A DNA stretch of 45,057 bases. It comes from Minwuia thermotolerans. Its GTDB lineage: Bacteria > Pseudomonadota > Alphaproteobacteria > Minwuiales > Minwuiaceae. Location of the stretch: the NCBI GenBank assembly GCA_021604565.1, contig BQJF01000032.1, forward strand, positions 1 through 45,057, written 5' to 3'. This document shows positions 28,980 to 37,967 of the stretch, piece after piece (the first letter of the stretch is position 1; each line of letters begins with the position of its first letter). The translations under genes were made by a program, and so were the position numbers. The notes beneath the pieces were generated by a model. The model searched no databases. It had not been told where the DNA came from and worked only from the letters and a program-made list of their open reading frames with translations.

Positions 28980-29753
28980 TCAGAACCCGATATGGCTGCC
29001 ACCGTCGATGCTCAGGTGCTGACCGGTGATGTAGCTCGCACCGGATGACAGCAGGAAGCAGACCGGAACGGACACTTCCTCCGGTTTGGAGAACCGCTCC
29101 AGCGGGATCTGCCCCAGATAACGGTCGCGGAACTTCTCGCCCCGGATGGTCTCCGTCATCGGCGTCTCGACCAGCCCGAAGCAGACCGAGTTGACGTTGA
29201 TGTCATGGCGGCCCCATTCCCTTGCCGCACTCATGCTGAGGCCCAGCACACCGGATTTCGCCGCACCATAGTTGATCTGGCCGATGGTGCCACGACGACC
29301 GGCGATGGAGGAGACATTGACGATCCGCCCCGGTGCCGTGTCGCCGTCCTTGCGACGTTCGATGATGTGACGCCCCACCGCCTGCAGACACAGGAAGACG
29401 CCGGTCAGATTGACATCGATGACCTGCTGCCAGGTCTGGAACGGCATCTTGTCGATCATGGCCGCGCGAACGATGCCGGCATTGTTCACCAGCCCGTGCA
29501 GCGCCCCGGCATCGCGCACGATGTCGTTCACCATCTTCTCGACCGTGCCCGGATCATCCACGGAACCGACGTGCTGCAGCGTGTCGTCCCGTCCGACCAG
29601 TTCCGCCGTCTCGGCCAGTCCGTCGCCGTTGACGTCGTTGATCGCCACGCGCGCACCCAGCGACGCCGCCTGACAGGCCACGGCCCGCCCGATCCCCTGC
29701 CCCGCGCCGGTCACCAGCACGGTCAGCCCCTCCAAGGTCATTGGATTGGTCAT
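28980..29753 (-). CDS. SDR family oxidoreductase
   Basis: A 257-residue classical short-chain dehydrogenase. The cofactor motif TGAGQGIG is at residues 15-22, NNAG at 90-93, and the catalytic set is Ser149, Tyr162 and Lys166. The C-terminal SGASYITGQHLSIDGGSH fits FabG-like 3-hydroxyacyl dehydrogenases. I start at ATG 29753 (MTNPMTLEG): GGGGAGG lies six bases before it, whereas an upstream ATG abuts that site. First gene of the SDR / CoA-transferase / csaA run. Confidence 0.92.
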   Translation of the reverse strand: MTNPMTLEGLTVLVTGAGQGIGRAVACQAASLGARVAINDVNGDGLAETAELVGRDDTLQHVGSVDDPGTVEKMVNDIVRDAGALHGLVNNAGIVRAAMIDKMPFQTWQQVIDVNLTGVFLCLQAVGRHIIERRKDGDTAPGRIVNVSSIAGRRGTIGQINYGAAKSGVLGLSMSAAREWGRHDINVNSVCFGLVETPMTETIRGEKFRDRYLGQIPLERFSKPEEVSVPVCFLLSSGASYITGQHLSIDGGSHIGF

Positions 29754-29818
29754 TGTCATCCTCCCCAGATTCAAATCCTCACCGCCCTCATTCAGGCAAT
29801 GCGGAGGCGGGGGGTCAA

Positions 29819-31252
29819 TCAGTTATTGATGGTGTCCGGCAGATCTGGAAGCTCGAAGACCTGTCCGGGATAGATCAGGTCCGGGTCGCGGATGCGGTCG
29901 CGATTGGCTTCATAGATCGTGGTGAAGCTGATGCCGCGTCCATATGTGCGTCGCGCGATACGCCAGAGCGAATTGCCCGGCTGCACGATCACCTGGTCCG
30001 CCGTGACCTCCACAGACGCGGGCGAAACCCGCGCAAAGGGCAGCTCGATCCGGGCGAGCACGACACCGGAGCTGTCCACATGATCGACGCGCAGCACATG
30101 CAGGCCGGGTGCGATCTCCGTCTCCGGCATGATGCGCCACTGCCCCTGCGCATCCGCGCGCGCGCGACCGGCAAAGGCACCGTCGACATAGGCACGCAGT
30201 TCGGCATCCGGCGCGCCACTGCCGGACATTTCCAGGTTGCCCTTGTCGTCGTAGTCGACCTTGCCGAGGTTCAGCCCCTCAGGCATCGCGATCCGATCCG
30301 CGCGATCCGGCTCCTGCAGGATACGGGTGCCGGTGCGGTTCTTCGGTGTCAGCAGGGCAATCGCCTTGTTGTCGCCCGACAGGTCGGCGCAGTCAGGCAC
30401 GACGAGGACGACACTCTCCGACGATTCCGCCCTGCCGGCCGTGGTCTCGGCGGTCAGTGTCAGTTCCACGCCACCGGGGCTGAACGGCTCCGATACCACA
30501 TGCGCCCACGACCCATCGCTCTCTGCACGCAGGGTGGCAATGGTCTTGCCGTTGGCGGCAATGCGCACGATGGCGCGCGACGGTGCCCGTCCGGCCATCA
30601 CTGCGGTGCAGTCAACATCGCTGATCCGAACAACATCGAAACCTGGCGGTTCGACGGCGCGCTGCGGAATGACCGGAACACCATCCGTGTTGGTCTCCGG
30701 CTCCCGCTTCGATGCGACAGGTTGCAAGGGTTTCGTCGGCTCTGTCGTGACGGCGGCAACGGCCTCGTCCTTCGCGCCGTCCAGCTTCTGCTCTGCCTTG
30801 CGCTCCAGCTTCTCACGCACTGCATCGCCATCAGGAACGGCAGAACTGGTCGTGACGCTCTCGCTGCCCGTCGTTTCGTCCGCGTCCTTCCGCACATCGG
30901 GGTCCGGGCGCGTCGTACCCGCGACTGGCTTGCTGTCGTCTCCGGCACTCTGCTTTGACACCGAGGCAGGCGCTTCGGTCGGTGCGGTCGCCGATTTTCC
31001 GGCGTCCGGTGCAGTAGTCTGAGCCTTTTCCGCTGTTTCCGCCGCTGGTTTGCCGGACTTCGGAACTGCGGGGCTTTCGGAAGGGGGCGTGACGCTCTCG
31101 GGCGCCCTCGACTTCTCTGTGGCGGACTCAGCCGGACTGGCAGTCGCCACCGGCTTCTCCGCGTCTTCAGGCGTGTCGTTGCCGCCAAGGACGAGGAACC
31201 CTGCCGCAGCAAGAGCGGCAACGGCGATCAACAGGAGCAGGATACGGTTCAA
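29819..31252 (-). CDS. LysM-domain envelope protein with long disordered region
   Basis: A 477-residue protein. An N-terminal hydrophobic helix (residues 3-24) acts as signal or anchor. Residues about 25-200 are low complexity, rich in Ala, Glu, Lys, Pro, Ser and Thr. Two Ig-like segments follow (about 215-285 and 330-410), each with a GXW pattern (DGSWAHVV and QGQWRIMP). The C-terminus is a LysM domain, QPGNSLWRIARRTYGRG through DLIYPGQVFELP, expected to bind peptidoglycan. Likely periplasmic and cell-wall associated. Function beyond that is unknown. Confidence 0.88.
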   Translation of the reverse strand: MNRILLLLIAVAALAAAGFLVLGGNDTPEDAEKPVATASPAESATEKSRAPESVTPPSESPAVPKSGKPAAETAEKAQTTAPDAGKSATAPTEAPASVSKQSAGDDSKPVAGTTRPDPDVRKDADETTGSESVTTSSAVPDGDAVREKLERKAEQKLDGAKDEAVAAVTTEPTKPLQPVASKREPETNTDGVPVIPQRAVEPPGFDVVRISDVDCTAVMAGRAPSRAIVRIAANGKTIATLRAESDGSWAHVVSEPFSPGGVELTLTAETTAGRAESSESVVLVVPDCADLSGDNKAIALLTPKNRTGTRILQEPDRADRIAMPEGLNLGKVDYDDKGNLEMSGSGAPDAELRAYVDGAFAGRARADAQGQWRIMPETEIAPGLHVLRVDHVDSSGVVLARIELPFARVSPASVEVTADQVIVQPGNSLWRIARRTYGRGISFTTIYEANRDRIRDPDLIYPGQVFELPDLPDTINN

Positions 31253-31357
31253 CGCGACAACGCCCAGGCAAATGTGTCAATTCGGTGATACGTAGTCCGA
31301 ACCATCCGAAACCGCAACGATTCCCTGCTTTTGTGGCCGGTCGGTAACGTGGCGACT

Positions 31358-31738
31358 TCAGTCCGGCAGCCGGGCGGTCATCGTCGCGCCCTCGAAGCCG
31401 TGAACCTTGTCACCGGCCCTGACAGTCACCTCCCGCACTCCAGACGGAATCTCGATGTCGTGGTAGCGCGTGAAAGGCTGCTCGTTCTCGTGCGGATGAT
31501 GCAGGACACGTGTGCCGAGTACCGTGCCGTCCGGTGCCAGTACCTGCCAACGATCAGCATAGTGATCCCATCCGGTATCAGCATGACGGACGGTGACACG
31601 GAATCGGTATATGTTCGGCCCCGACTTCTTCATGTGCAGCACGGTCACGCCGACGACATCGGCACCACCGGCATGGACGGAAACAGGCAAGGCAAGCGCC
31701 AGTGACAGCATCGCAACCGACAGCAGGCTTCTGAACAT
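31358..31738 (-). CDS. Small secreted protein, function unknown
   Basis: 126 residues from ATG 31738, with GGAGAG seven bases upstream. A clear signal peptide (cleavage after SVHA, about residue 22) is followed by a beta-rich domain with conserved-looking TGWDHYADRWQVLAPDGTVLG and HHPHENEQPFTR segments. Proteins with this pattern occur as hypotheticals in alphaproteobacteria. It probably works in the periplasm. Its start codon overlaps that of the LOG-family gene on the other strand. Confidence 0.78.
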   Translation of the reverse strand: MFRSLLSVAMLSLALALPVSVHAGGADVVGVTVLHMKKSGPNIYRFRVTVRHADTGWDHYADRWQVLAPDGTVLGTRVLHHPHENEQPFTRYHDIEIPSGVREVTVRAGDKVHGFEGATMTARLPD

Positions 31739-32321
31739 GGCAAGACTCTCCACTTTGTGCGTCTATTGCGGCTCATCGGACCGGGCGCGCCCGGCGTTCC
31801 TCGACGCGGCAGAACAGCTCGGCGCCATCCTGGCCGACAACAACGTCGGCCTGATCTACGGCGGCGGACGCCTGGGGCTGATGGGCCGGGTGGCGGACGG
31901 CACACTTGGCGGCCAGGGCCGCGTCACCGGAATCATCCCCGAACACCTGCACCGTGTCGAGGTCCGGCACGAGGGTGTCACGGAATTGTTGGTGGTGAAG
32001 ACCATGCATGAGCGCAAGGCGGAGATGTTTCGCCGCGCCGATGCCTTCTGTGTGCTGCCGGGCGGCATCGGCACGCTGGATGAGGTCATCGAGATTCTGA
32101 CCTGGCGCCAGTTGCACCTGCATGACGACCCCATCGTGATCGTCAATCAGGAAGGTTACTTCGACCCGTTCCGCACGATGCTGGATCATGTGGTGGCAGA
32201 GAATTTCGCCGGTGCGGACACGCTGGGTTTCCTGACCTGGGTGGACACGGTCGACCAGGTGCTGCCCGCGATTGCCGCGCTGCCGGAACCGCAGTTGCCG
32301 GAGCATCCCGAGAAGGTTTGA
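31737..32321 (+). CDS. LOG family protein (cytokinin-type nucleoside monophosphate phosphoribohydrolase)
   Basis: A 194-residue TIGR00730/LOG protein. The diagnostic PGGIGTLDE motif is at residues 108-116, preceded by MHERKAEM (Arg93), and YGGGRLGLMG forms the nucleotide site. Such enzymes release the base from nucleoside 5'-monophosphates, including N6-modified adenine forms. I start at ATG 31737 (MARLSTLCVYCGSS). The frame is open further left only as a shadow of the secreted-protein gene. The start codon overlaps the divergent gene's start by two bases. Confidence 0.93.
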   Translation: MARLSTLCVYCGSSDRARPAFLDAAEQLGAILADNNVGLIYGGGRLGLMGRVADGTLGGQGRVTGIIPEHLHRVEVRHEGVTELLVVKTMHERKAEMFRRADAFCVLPGGIGTLDEVIEILTWRQLHLHDDPIVIVNQEGYFDPFRTMLDHVVAENFAGADTLGFLTWVDTVDQVLPAIAALPEPQLPEHPEKV

Positions 32322-32343
32322 CCACCCCCACGGCCTTACCCTT

Positions 32344-32371
32344 TTGACCGCCTTTGACCCGGTGCTATAAG
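32344..32371 (+). promoter_or_regulatory. Sigma-70-type promoter of icd
   Basis: TTGACC (32344-32349), a 16-base spacer, and TATAAG (32366-32371) give five matches of six at each box. It lies 57 bases upstream of the icd start and nothing else is encoded between. Confidence 0.6.
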
Positions 32372-32427
32372 GCGCTGGAAATCAAGGTGTCCGTGGTGGT
32401 GCGCAGCCAGTCAGGAAGGGGTCGGGG

Positions 32428-33639
32428 ATGAGCAAGATCAAGGTAGCGAATCCGGTCGTTGAACTCGACGGGGACGAGATGACCCGGATCATCTGGGACT
32501 TCATCAAGCAGAAGCTGATCCTGCCCTATCTGGATATCGACCTGCATTACTACGACCTGAGCGTCGAGGAGCGGGACCGCACCGACGACCAGGTCACCAT
32601 CGACTCAGCCAATGCCATCGCGAAGTACGGCGTCGGCGTGAAGTGCGCGACCATCACCCCCGACGAGGAACGCGTCGAGGAATTCAAGCTGAAGCAGATG
32701 TGGCGCAGTCCGAACGGCACCATCCGCAACATCCTGGGCGGCACCATCTTCCGGGAACCGATCATCTGCCAGAACGTGCCGCGGCTCGTGCCCGGCTGGA
32801 CCGACCCCATCGTCATCGGCCGTCATGCCTTCGGCGACCAGTACCGCGCCACCGACTTCCTGGTTCCCGGCAAGGGCAAGATGACCCTGAAATGGGTTGG
32901 CGAGGACGGCCAGGTGATCGAGCGGGAGATATATGACTTCCCCGGCAGCGGCGTCGCCATGTCCATGTACAACCTGGACGATTCCATTCGCGACTTCGCC
33001 CGTTCCAGCATGAACTTCGGTCTCGACCGTGGCTGGCCGGTCTACATGTCCACCAAGAACACGATCCTGAAAGCCTACGACGGGCGCTTCAAGGACCTGT
33101 TCGAGGAAGTCTACCAGAACGAGTTCAAGGCGGCCTTCGACAAGAAGGGCATCACCTACGAACATCGCCTGATCGACGACATGGTTGCCTGCGCCATGAA
33201 GTGGTCCGGCAAGTACGTCTGGGCCTGCAAGAACTACGACGGCGACGTGCAGTCCGACACCGTGGCACAGGGCTTCGGCTCGCTGGGTCTGATGACCTCC
33301 GTGCTGATGACGCCGGACGGAAAGACGGTCGAGGCGGAGGCCGCCCACGGCACCGTCACCCGCCATTACCGCATGCACCAGCAGGGCAAGGAGACCTCGA
33401 CCAACCCGATCGCGTCGATCTTCGCCTGGACCCGTGGCCTGTCCTACCGCGCCAAGATGGACGAGAACGCGGCCCTGGGCCAGTTCGCGGAGACGCTGGA
33501 GAAGGTCTGCGTTTCCACCGTCGAGGCGGGTCAGATGACCAAGGACCTGGCCATCCTGATCGGCCCCGACCAGAACTGGATGACCACGAACCAGTTCCTG
33601 GATGCGCTGGACCAGAACCTGCAGCAGGCACGGGGCTGA
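32428..33639 (+). CDS. icd: NADP-dependent isocitrate dehydrogenase
   Basis: A 403-residue enzyme of the dimeric type also found in eukaryotes (subfamily II), which converts isocitrate to 2-oxoglutarate in the TCA cycle. It begins [23 protein letters not shown]. Substrate residues lie in [22 protein letters not shown], and the metal aspartates in [14 protein letters not shown] and [32 protein letters not shown] is near the NADP site. It has its own promoter and terminator. Confidence 0.98.
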   Translation: MSKIKVANPVVELDGDEMTRIIWDFIKQKLILPYLDIDLHYYDLSVEERDRTDDQVTIDSANAIAKYGVGVKCATITPDEERVEEFKLKQMWRSPNGTIRNILGGTIFREPIICQNVPRLVPGWTDPIVIGRHAFGDQYRATDFLVPGKGKMTLKWVGEDGQVIEREIYDFPGSGVAMSMYNLDDSIRDFARSSMNFGLDRGWPVYMSTKNTILKAYDGRFKDLFEEVYQNEFKAAFDKKGITYEHRLIDDMVACAMKWSGKYVWACKNYDGDVQSDTVAQGFGSLGLMTSVLMTPDGKTVEAEAAHGTVTRHYRMHQQGKETSTNPIASIFAWTRGLSYRAKMDENAALGQFAETLEKVCVSTVEAGQMTKDLAILIGPDQNWMTTNQFLDALDQNLQQARG

Positions 33640-33690
33640 CCCAGCATTGAACGACGGGGACCGCCTCGCCGTTGCAGAAAACGTCACGAG

Positions 33691-33722
33691 AAAAGCCCCG
33701 GATGTCGTTCCGGGGCTTTTTT
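33691..33722 (+). terminator. Rho-independent terminator after icd
   Basis: GCCCCGGA and TCCGGGGC form an 8-bp stem with a 6-base loop, followed by TTTTTT and flanked by AAAA on the other side. It lies about 55 bases after the icd stop and 55 bases before soxD, so the sox genes need their own promoter. Confidence 0.93.
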
Positions 33723-33777
33723 CGTACGGGGCGACAGGGCTATCGTCGGCGGGCATGCATGCGAAGGGGATTCCGGC

Positions 33778-34053
33778 GTGATCATCGACTGTCCGGTCTG
33801 CGGGCCACGGCATCTGGCCGAGTTCAGCTATGGCGGCGAAGCCAGCCGTACCCCTGTGGACATGGACAATACGGACCGGGAAGACTGGTCGACCTACGTC
33901 TTCGCGCGGCAGAACCCCCGTGGTCCGCATGACGAACACTGGCAGCATTCGGGCGGCTGCCGGTCCTGGCTGCGGGTGCGCCGCGACGTGACCACGCACC
34001 GGATCGAGGTCGTGCGCCTGATCGGTCCCTTTGCAGGCGAGACCAGGTCATGA
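33778..34053 (+). CDS. soxD: Sarcosine oxidase delta subunit
   Basis: A 91-residue zinc-binding delta subunit of heterotetrameric sarcosine oxidase. Cys5 and Cys8 (CPVCGPR) with His57 and Cys61 (HWQHSGGC) form the zinc site, and FSYGGEA and WLRVRRDVTTH are family signatures. The start is a GTG. It overlaps the alpha subunit start by four bases. In known operons the order is beta, delta, alpha, gamma (soxBDAG). Here the gene upstream is icd, and no beta gene is present. Confidence 0.95.
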   Translation: MIIDCPVCGPRHLAEFSYGGEASRTPVDMDNTDREDWSTYVFARQNPRGPHDEHWQHSGGCRSWLRVRRDVTTHRIEVVRLIGPFAGETRS

Positions 34054-37052
34054 GCGGGATGCGTCTGCCGGACGGTGGCAACAGCATCGACCGTGGCCAG
34101 CCGCTGCACTTCAGCTTCGACGGCCGGACAATGTCGGGCGTTGCCGGTGACAGCGTCGCCTCCGCCCTGCTGGCCAACGGGGTTTCTGTCGTCGGGCGCA
34201 GTTTCAAGCTGCATCGGCCGCGCGGGATCTTCGCCGCCGGGACGGAGGAACCAAACGCCCTGATGACCCTGCGCGACGGGGGACGGCGGGAGCCGAACGT
34301 CAAGGCGACGGAGGCGGAACTGTTCGACGGCCTGACCGTGCAGAGCCAGAACCGCTGGCCCAGCCTCGGGTTCGATCTGATGGCCGCCACAGGTCTGGCT
34401 GCGCCGGTTCTTTCCGCCGGGTTCTACTACAAGACCTTCATCGGCCCGTCGCAGAAGGCCTGGATGCTGTACGAGCATTTCATCCGGCGTGCCGCCGGGC
34501 TGGGCGCAGCCTCGCTGGAGCCCGATCCGGACAGCTACGAGCATGCCTGGGCTTTCACGGATGTTCTGGTGGTCGGCAGCGGTCCCGCAGGGCTGTCCAG
34601 CGCCCTGACCCTGGCGCGCAGCGGCGTCCGTGTCCTGCTGCTGGAGCAGGAGCCGGGGATCGGCGGTCATCTGTTGCAGGAACCGGGCACCATCGACGGC
34701 AAGCCTGCCGCCCGGTGGGCCACCAATGCCCGCGCCGAACTGGAAAGCCTGGGCGCGAGAGTGATGCCCCGCACCACGGCCTGGGGATACTACGACGGCA
34801 ATGTCATCGCGGCACTGGAGCGGGTCAGCGACCACCTGCCCGAGCCCCTGCCCCATCAGCCGCGCCAGCGGCACTGGAGCATCCGCGCCGGCAAGGTCGT
34901 GCTGGCCACCGGCGCGTTCGAGCGTCCCATTGCCTTCGCGGGCAACGACCTGCCCGGTGTCATGCTCGCCGGAGCCGCCGAGCGCTATCTTGCCCGCCAT
35001 GCCGTGGTTCCCGGACAGAAAGTGGCACTGTTTGCCAGCAACGATCTGGCCTATGGCGCCGCCTTTGCCCTGCATGATGCGGGCATCGCGATCGCGGCAC
35101 TGATCGACCCGCGCGAAACGCCGGGGGACGCGGTCCTGCAGGGTCTCAGGGCACGCGGGCTCGAGGTAAGGACCGGTCATGCGATTGTCGCGGCGAAGGG
35201 TCGGCAGCGGGTGCGCAGCATTCATGTCGCCCCCTTCGACATCGCACGCGGCGCGCTGGCGGGCGGTGAGGATCTGACAGTCGATACGATTCTGGTATCC
35301 GGTGGCTTCAACCCGGTGATCCATCTGGCTTCACAGGCCGGGGGTCCGGCACAGTTCGACCGCGCCCTGCAATCCTTTGTTGCTGGCGAGCCGCGGGAGG
35401 ACTGGCAGGCCACGGGTGCCGTGACCGGGCAACTGACGCTCGCCGGGGCGCTGGGCGACGGTGCCCGGACCGGGGCAGAGATCGCCACCGGACTTGGCCA
35501 CCGGACCATTGCCAGCGCCGTGCCGACAGTCGGGGATGATCGCGGCCCCGGCGACATGCCCGCCATCTTCGAGATCCGCGACAAACAGAAGAAGCACGGC
35601 AAGGCCTTCGTCGATTTCCAGCATGATGTGACCGTTGACGATATCCGCCTCGCCAACCGCGAAGGGTTCCGCTCCGTCGAGCATCTGAAACGCTACACCA
35701 CGCTGGGCATGGGCACCGACCAGGGCAAGTCGTCCAACATCATTGGCCTGGCGCTGATGGCCGACGCACGCGGTATCTCCATCCCCGACGCCGGGACCAC
35801 CCGCTACCGCCCGCCCTTCACGCCCGTCAGCATCGGGGCACTTGCCGGGCCGGAAGTCGGCGCGGAACTGCGGCCGAAGCGGCTGACACCGATGCACGAC
35901 TGGCACGTGGCCCATGGCGCGGAGATGATGGAGGCGGGTCTGTGGTATCGCCCGCGCTACTACCCCGAAGGCAACGAACCGCTGGAGGCGGGATATGTGC
36001 GGGAGACCGCCATGGTGCGCGGCGGCGTCGGCATGGTCGATGTCTCGACACTGGGAAAGATCGACGTGCAGGGCCCTGACGCGACGGTCTTTCTGGAGCG
36101 TGTCTACGCCAATGGTTTCGCCAAGCTGCCTGTCGGGCGCGCCCGCTACGGTCTGATGCTGCGCGAAGACGGCATCCTGTTCGACGACGGCACTACATGG
36201 CGCCTGTCGGAGACGCGCTATCTGATGACAACCACGACCGCGAACGGCGGGCCGGTGATGCAGCATCTGGAGTTCCTGCTGGCTGCCCACTGGCCGGACC
36301 TGCGGGTCAAGCTGACATCGGTCACCGAACAATGGGCAGGCATGGCCATCGCCGGCCCGAAATCCCGCGACGTGCTGCGACGTGCCATTGCCGATATCGA
36401 TTTCGATGATGCGGCCTTTCCCTTCATGGGGGTTCGGTCCGGCACGCTGAACGGTGTGGAAGTGCTGCTGGCACGACTGAGTTTCTCGGGCGAGATGGCC
36501 TGGGAGGTCTATTGTGGCAGCCACGCAGGTGCCGCCGTCTGGGAAGCGCTGATGCAGGCCGGACAGCCGGAGGGGATCATCCCCTATGGCATGGAGGCAC
36601 TGGGCGCCCTGCGGATCGAGAAGGGGCATGTAGCCGGTCGGGAACTCGACGGGCGCACAACGGCGGCCGATGTCGGGCTGGGGCGCATGGTCTCGAAACG
36701 CAAGAACTTCATCGGCAGCTCGCTGGCTGCACGGGAGTACCTGCACGGCGAGGACCGGGAGCAACTGGTCGGCCTGTCATCGGTCAGCGGCACGAAGATC
36801 TCACCCAGCAGTCACCTGGTCGAGCGCGATGAGGCCGGGAGTGGTGAAACCGGTCCGAGCCTGGGCCATGTGACGGCCATGACCTACAGCCCCGAACTCG
36901 GCACCTACGTGGCTCTGGCCCTGCTGCAGGGCGGCATGAAACATCTGGGCAAGCGGCTGACCGCGACGGATCCGGTGCGCGGCAAGACGGTGGAGGTCGA
37001 GGTCACGGACCCCTGTTTCATCGACCCGGAAGGGAGCCGGATGCATGGCTGA
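34050..37052 (+). CDS. soxA: Sarcosine oxidase alpha subunit
   Basis: A 1000-residue full-length alpha subunit. The N-terminal ferredoxin-like domain (residues 20-100) lacks cysteines, as is normal. A dinucleotide-binding domain follows with VVGSGPAGLSSAL at about residues 174-186, and from about residue 610 a GcvT-like folate-binding domain with YYPEGNEPLEAGYVRE and GMEALGALRIEKGHVAGRELD. The complex oxidises sarcosine to glycine, passing the methyl carbon to tetrahydrofolate and making hydrogen peroxide. It overlaps soxG by eight bases. Confidence 0.97.
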   Translation: MSGMRLPDGGNSIDRGQPLHFSFDGRTMSGVAGDSVASALLANGVSVVGRSFKLHRPRGIFAAGTEEPNALMTLRDGGRREPNVKATEAELFDGLTVQSQNRWPSLGFDLMAATGLAAPVLSAGFYYKTFIGPSQKAWMLYEHFIRRAAGLGAASLEPDPDSYEHAWAFTDVLVVGSGPAGLSSALTLARSGVRVLLLEQEPGIGGHLLQEPGTIDGKPAARWATNARAELESLGARVMPRTTAWGYYDGNVIAALERVSDHLPEPLPHQPRQRHWSIRAGKVVLATGAFERPIAFAGNDLPGVMLAGAAERYLARHAVVPGQKVALFASNDLAYGAAFALHDAGIAIAALIDPRETPGDAVLQGLRARGLEVRTGHAIVAAKGRQRVRSIHVAPFDIARGALAGGEDLTVDTILVSGGFNPVIHLASQAGGPAQFDRALQSFVAGEPREDWQATGAVTGQLTLAGALGDGARTGAEIATGLGHRTIASAVPTVGDDRGPGDMPAIFEIRDKQKKHGKAFVDFQHDVTVDDIRLANREGFRSVEHLKRYTTLGMGTDQGKSSNIIGLALMADARGISIPDAGTTRYRPPFTPVSIGALAGPEVGAELRPKRLTPMHDWHVAHGAEMMEAGLWYRPRYYPEGNEPLEAGYVRETAMVRGGVGMVDVSTLGKIDVQGPDATVFLERVYANGFAKLPVGRARYGLMLREDGILFDDGTTWRLSETRYLMTTTTANGGPVMQHLEFLLAAHWPDLRVKLTSVTEQWAGMAIAGPKSRDVLRRAIADIDFDDAAFPFMGVRSGTLNGVEVLLARLSFSGEMAWEVYCGSHAGAAVWEALMQAGQPEGIIPYGMEALGALRIEKGHVAGRELDGRTTAADVGLGRMVSKRKNFIGSSLAAREYLHGEDREQLVGLSSVSGTKISPSSHLVERDEAGSGETGPSLGHVTAMTYSPELGTYVALALLQGGMKHLGKRLTATDPVRGKTVEVEVTDPCFIDPEGSRMHG

Positions 37053-37596
37053 GAGCATGATCGCATGGCCCCTGGACGGTCATCTGCCTGCCGGTCGGCA
37101 CGGTGCAGGCAGCGGCGAAGCCCCCCTCACCCTGACGGAACTGCGGCCCGGCAGCATTGTCGAGGTCGGCTGCTGGCCCGACACACTGAACCGGATGCGG
37201 ATCGTCCTGCCCCAGCTTGGCCGCAACGCGACGATCATGGAACCGGCACCGGGCCGCTGGTGGCTGGTGTCGCCCGAGCCGGGACTGGCTCAGGAACTGG
37301 AACGGGGCATCGACACCGGGCTTGGCGCCGTGGTCGACCTGTCGGACGCCCGCGCGGTCCTGCAGGTCTCTGGCCCTGCCACCATCGAACTGATGAGCCG
37401 ACTTGTGCCCCTCGACTTCGGCCCGGCGCGGCTTTCGACCGGTCGCACGGCGGAGACCATTGCCGGACATGTCGGCGTCACCCTGCACCGGACAGCTCCG
37501 GATTGCGTCGAGATGTACGTGTTTCGCGGCTTTGCGCGGTCCTTCGTTCACAGCGTCCGACAGGCAGCGGCAGCGTTTGGCTATCAGGTGGTCTGA
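37045..37596 (+). CDS. soxG: Sarcosine oxidase gamma subunit
   Basis: A 183-residue gamma subunit, related to GcvT. Supporting segments are GRWWLVSPEPGLAQEL, VDLSDARAVLQVSGPATIELMSRL, and a C-terminal stretch around YVFRGFARSFVHSVRQAAAAFGYQV. It is the last of three sox genes here and overlaps soxA by eight bases. Confidence 0.93.
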   Translation: MAESMIAWPLDGHLPAGRHGAGSGEAPLTLTELRPGSIVEVGCWPDTLNRMRIVLPQLGRNATIMEPAPGRWWLVSPEPGLAQELERGIDTGLGAVVDLSDARAVLQVSGPATIELMSRLVPLDFGPARLSTGRTAETIAGHVGVTLHRTAPDCVEMYVFRGFARSFVHSVRQAAAAFGYQVV

Positions 37597-37737
37597 GGGA
37601 CGCCGACAAGAGCCGCGGATCGGGCGCGAAACCCCGATCAAACCCCGGCTGGTACGGAGTTCCCAGTGTCATCGTTCGCCCCGCAAACGGCCAGCAAGGC
37701 GGTACGGTTCACTCTGGCGCAGCAGTGCAGTGATCAC

Positions 37738-37860
37738 TGCCGTTGCGGTTCGTCCGCCCATCTCGAACAGGACCCGGACTGGCACCAGGTCCCCACGGGT
37801 TCACCTCGCCCCATCGCGAGAGCCAGAAGGACGCAGTGGTGGGCTCGGGCGCAACAGGCG
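37738..37860 (+). ncRNA. ssrS: Probable 6S RNA
   Basis: The gap between soxG and the GST gene folds like 6S RNA on the plus strand. A closing stem pairs 37739-37747 (GCCGTTGCG) with 37850-37859 (one bulged A). An internal loop with GTTCGTCC follows, then stem GCCCA (37756-37760) with TGGGC (37840-37844). A large bubble comes next, capped by GGACC/GGTCC (37770-37774 and 37788-37792). The 3' side of the bubble carries GGGTTCACCTCG and a small hairpin CTCGC/GCGAG (37805-37820). Such a rod with a central bubble, and TTCACCT in the 3' strand, matches 6S, the regulator that binds sigma-70 RNA polymerase. Ends are approximate. The usual 5-formyl-THF cyclo-ligase neighbour is absent. Open frames here on the minus strand lack support. 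Confidence 0.55.
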
Positions 37861-37967
37861 CCGCTTCTACCCGCTCGCAACAGGCTGGACAAGCCTGTGG
37901 CCAATCATTTCCATCGGTCAGGTGCGTGAGATAGACTGCGTCCGAATTCAAATCGGGAGGAAACCAG

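Noticed and set aside
37734..37859. Alternative identities for the structured RNA: SRP RNA, RNase P RNA, tmRNA, glycine riboswitch
   Set aside because: None of their conserved cores (for example the SRP GGAAG tetraloop region, the RNase P GAAAGTCC segment, or a tRNA-like domain) is present on either strand.
37709..37951. 80-codon minus-strand frame and a 63-codon plus-strand frame in the soxG-GST gap
   Set aside because: Neither has a ribosome site or family. The interval is better explained as a structured RNA.
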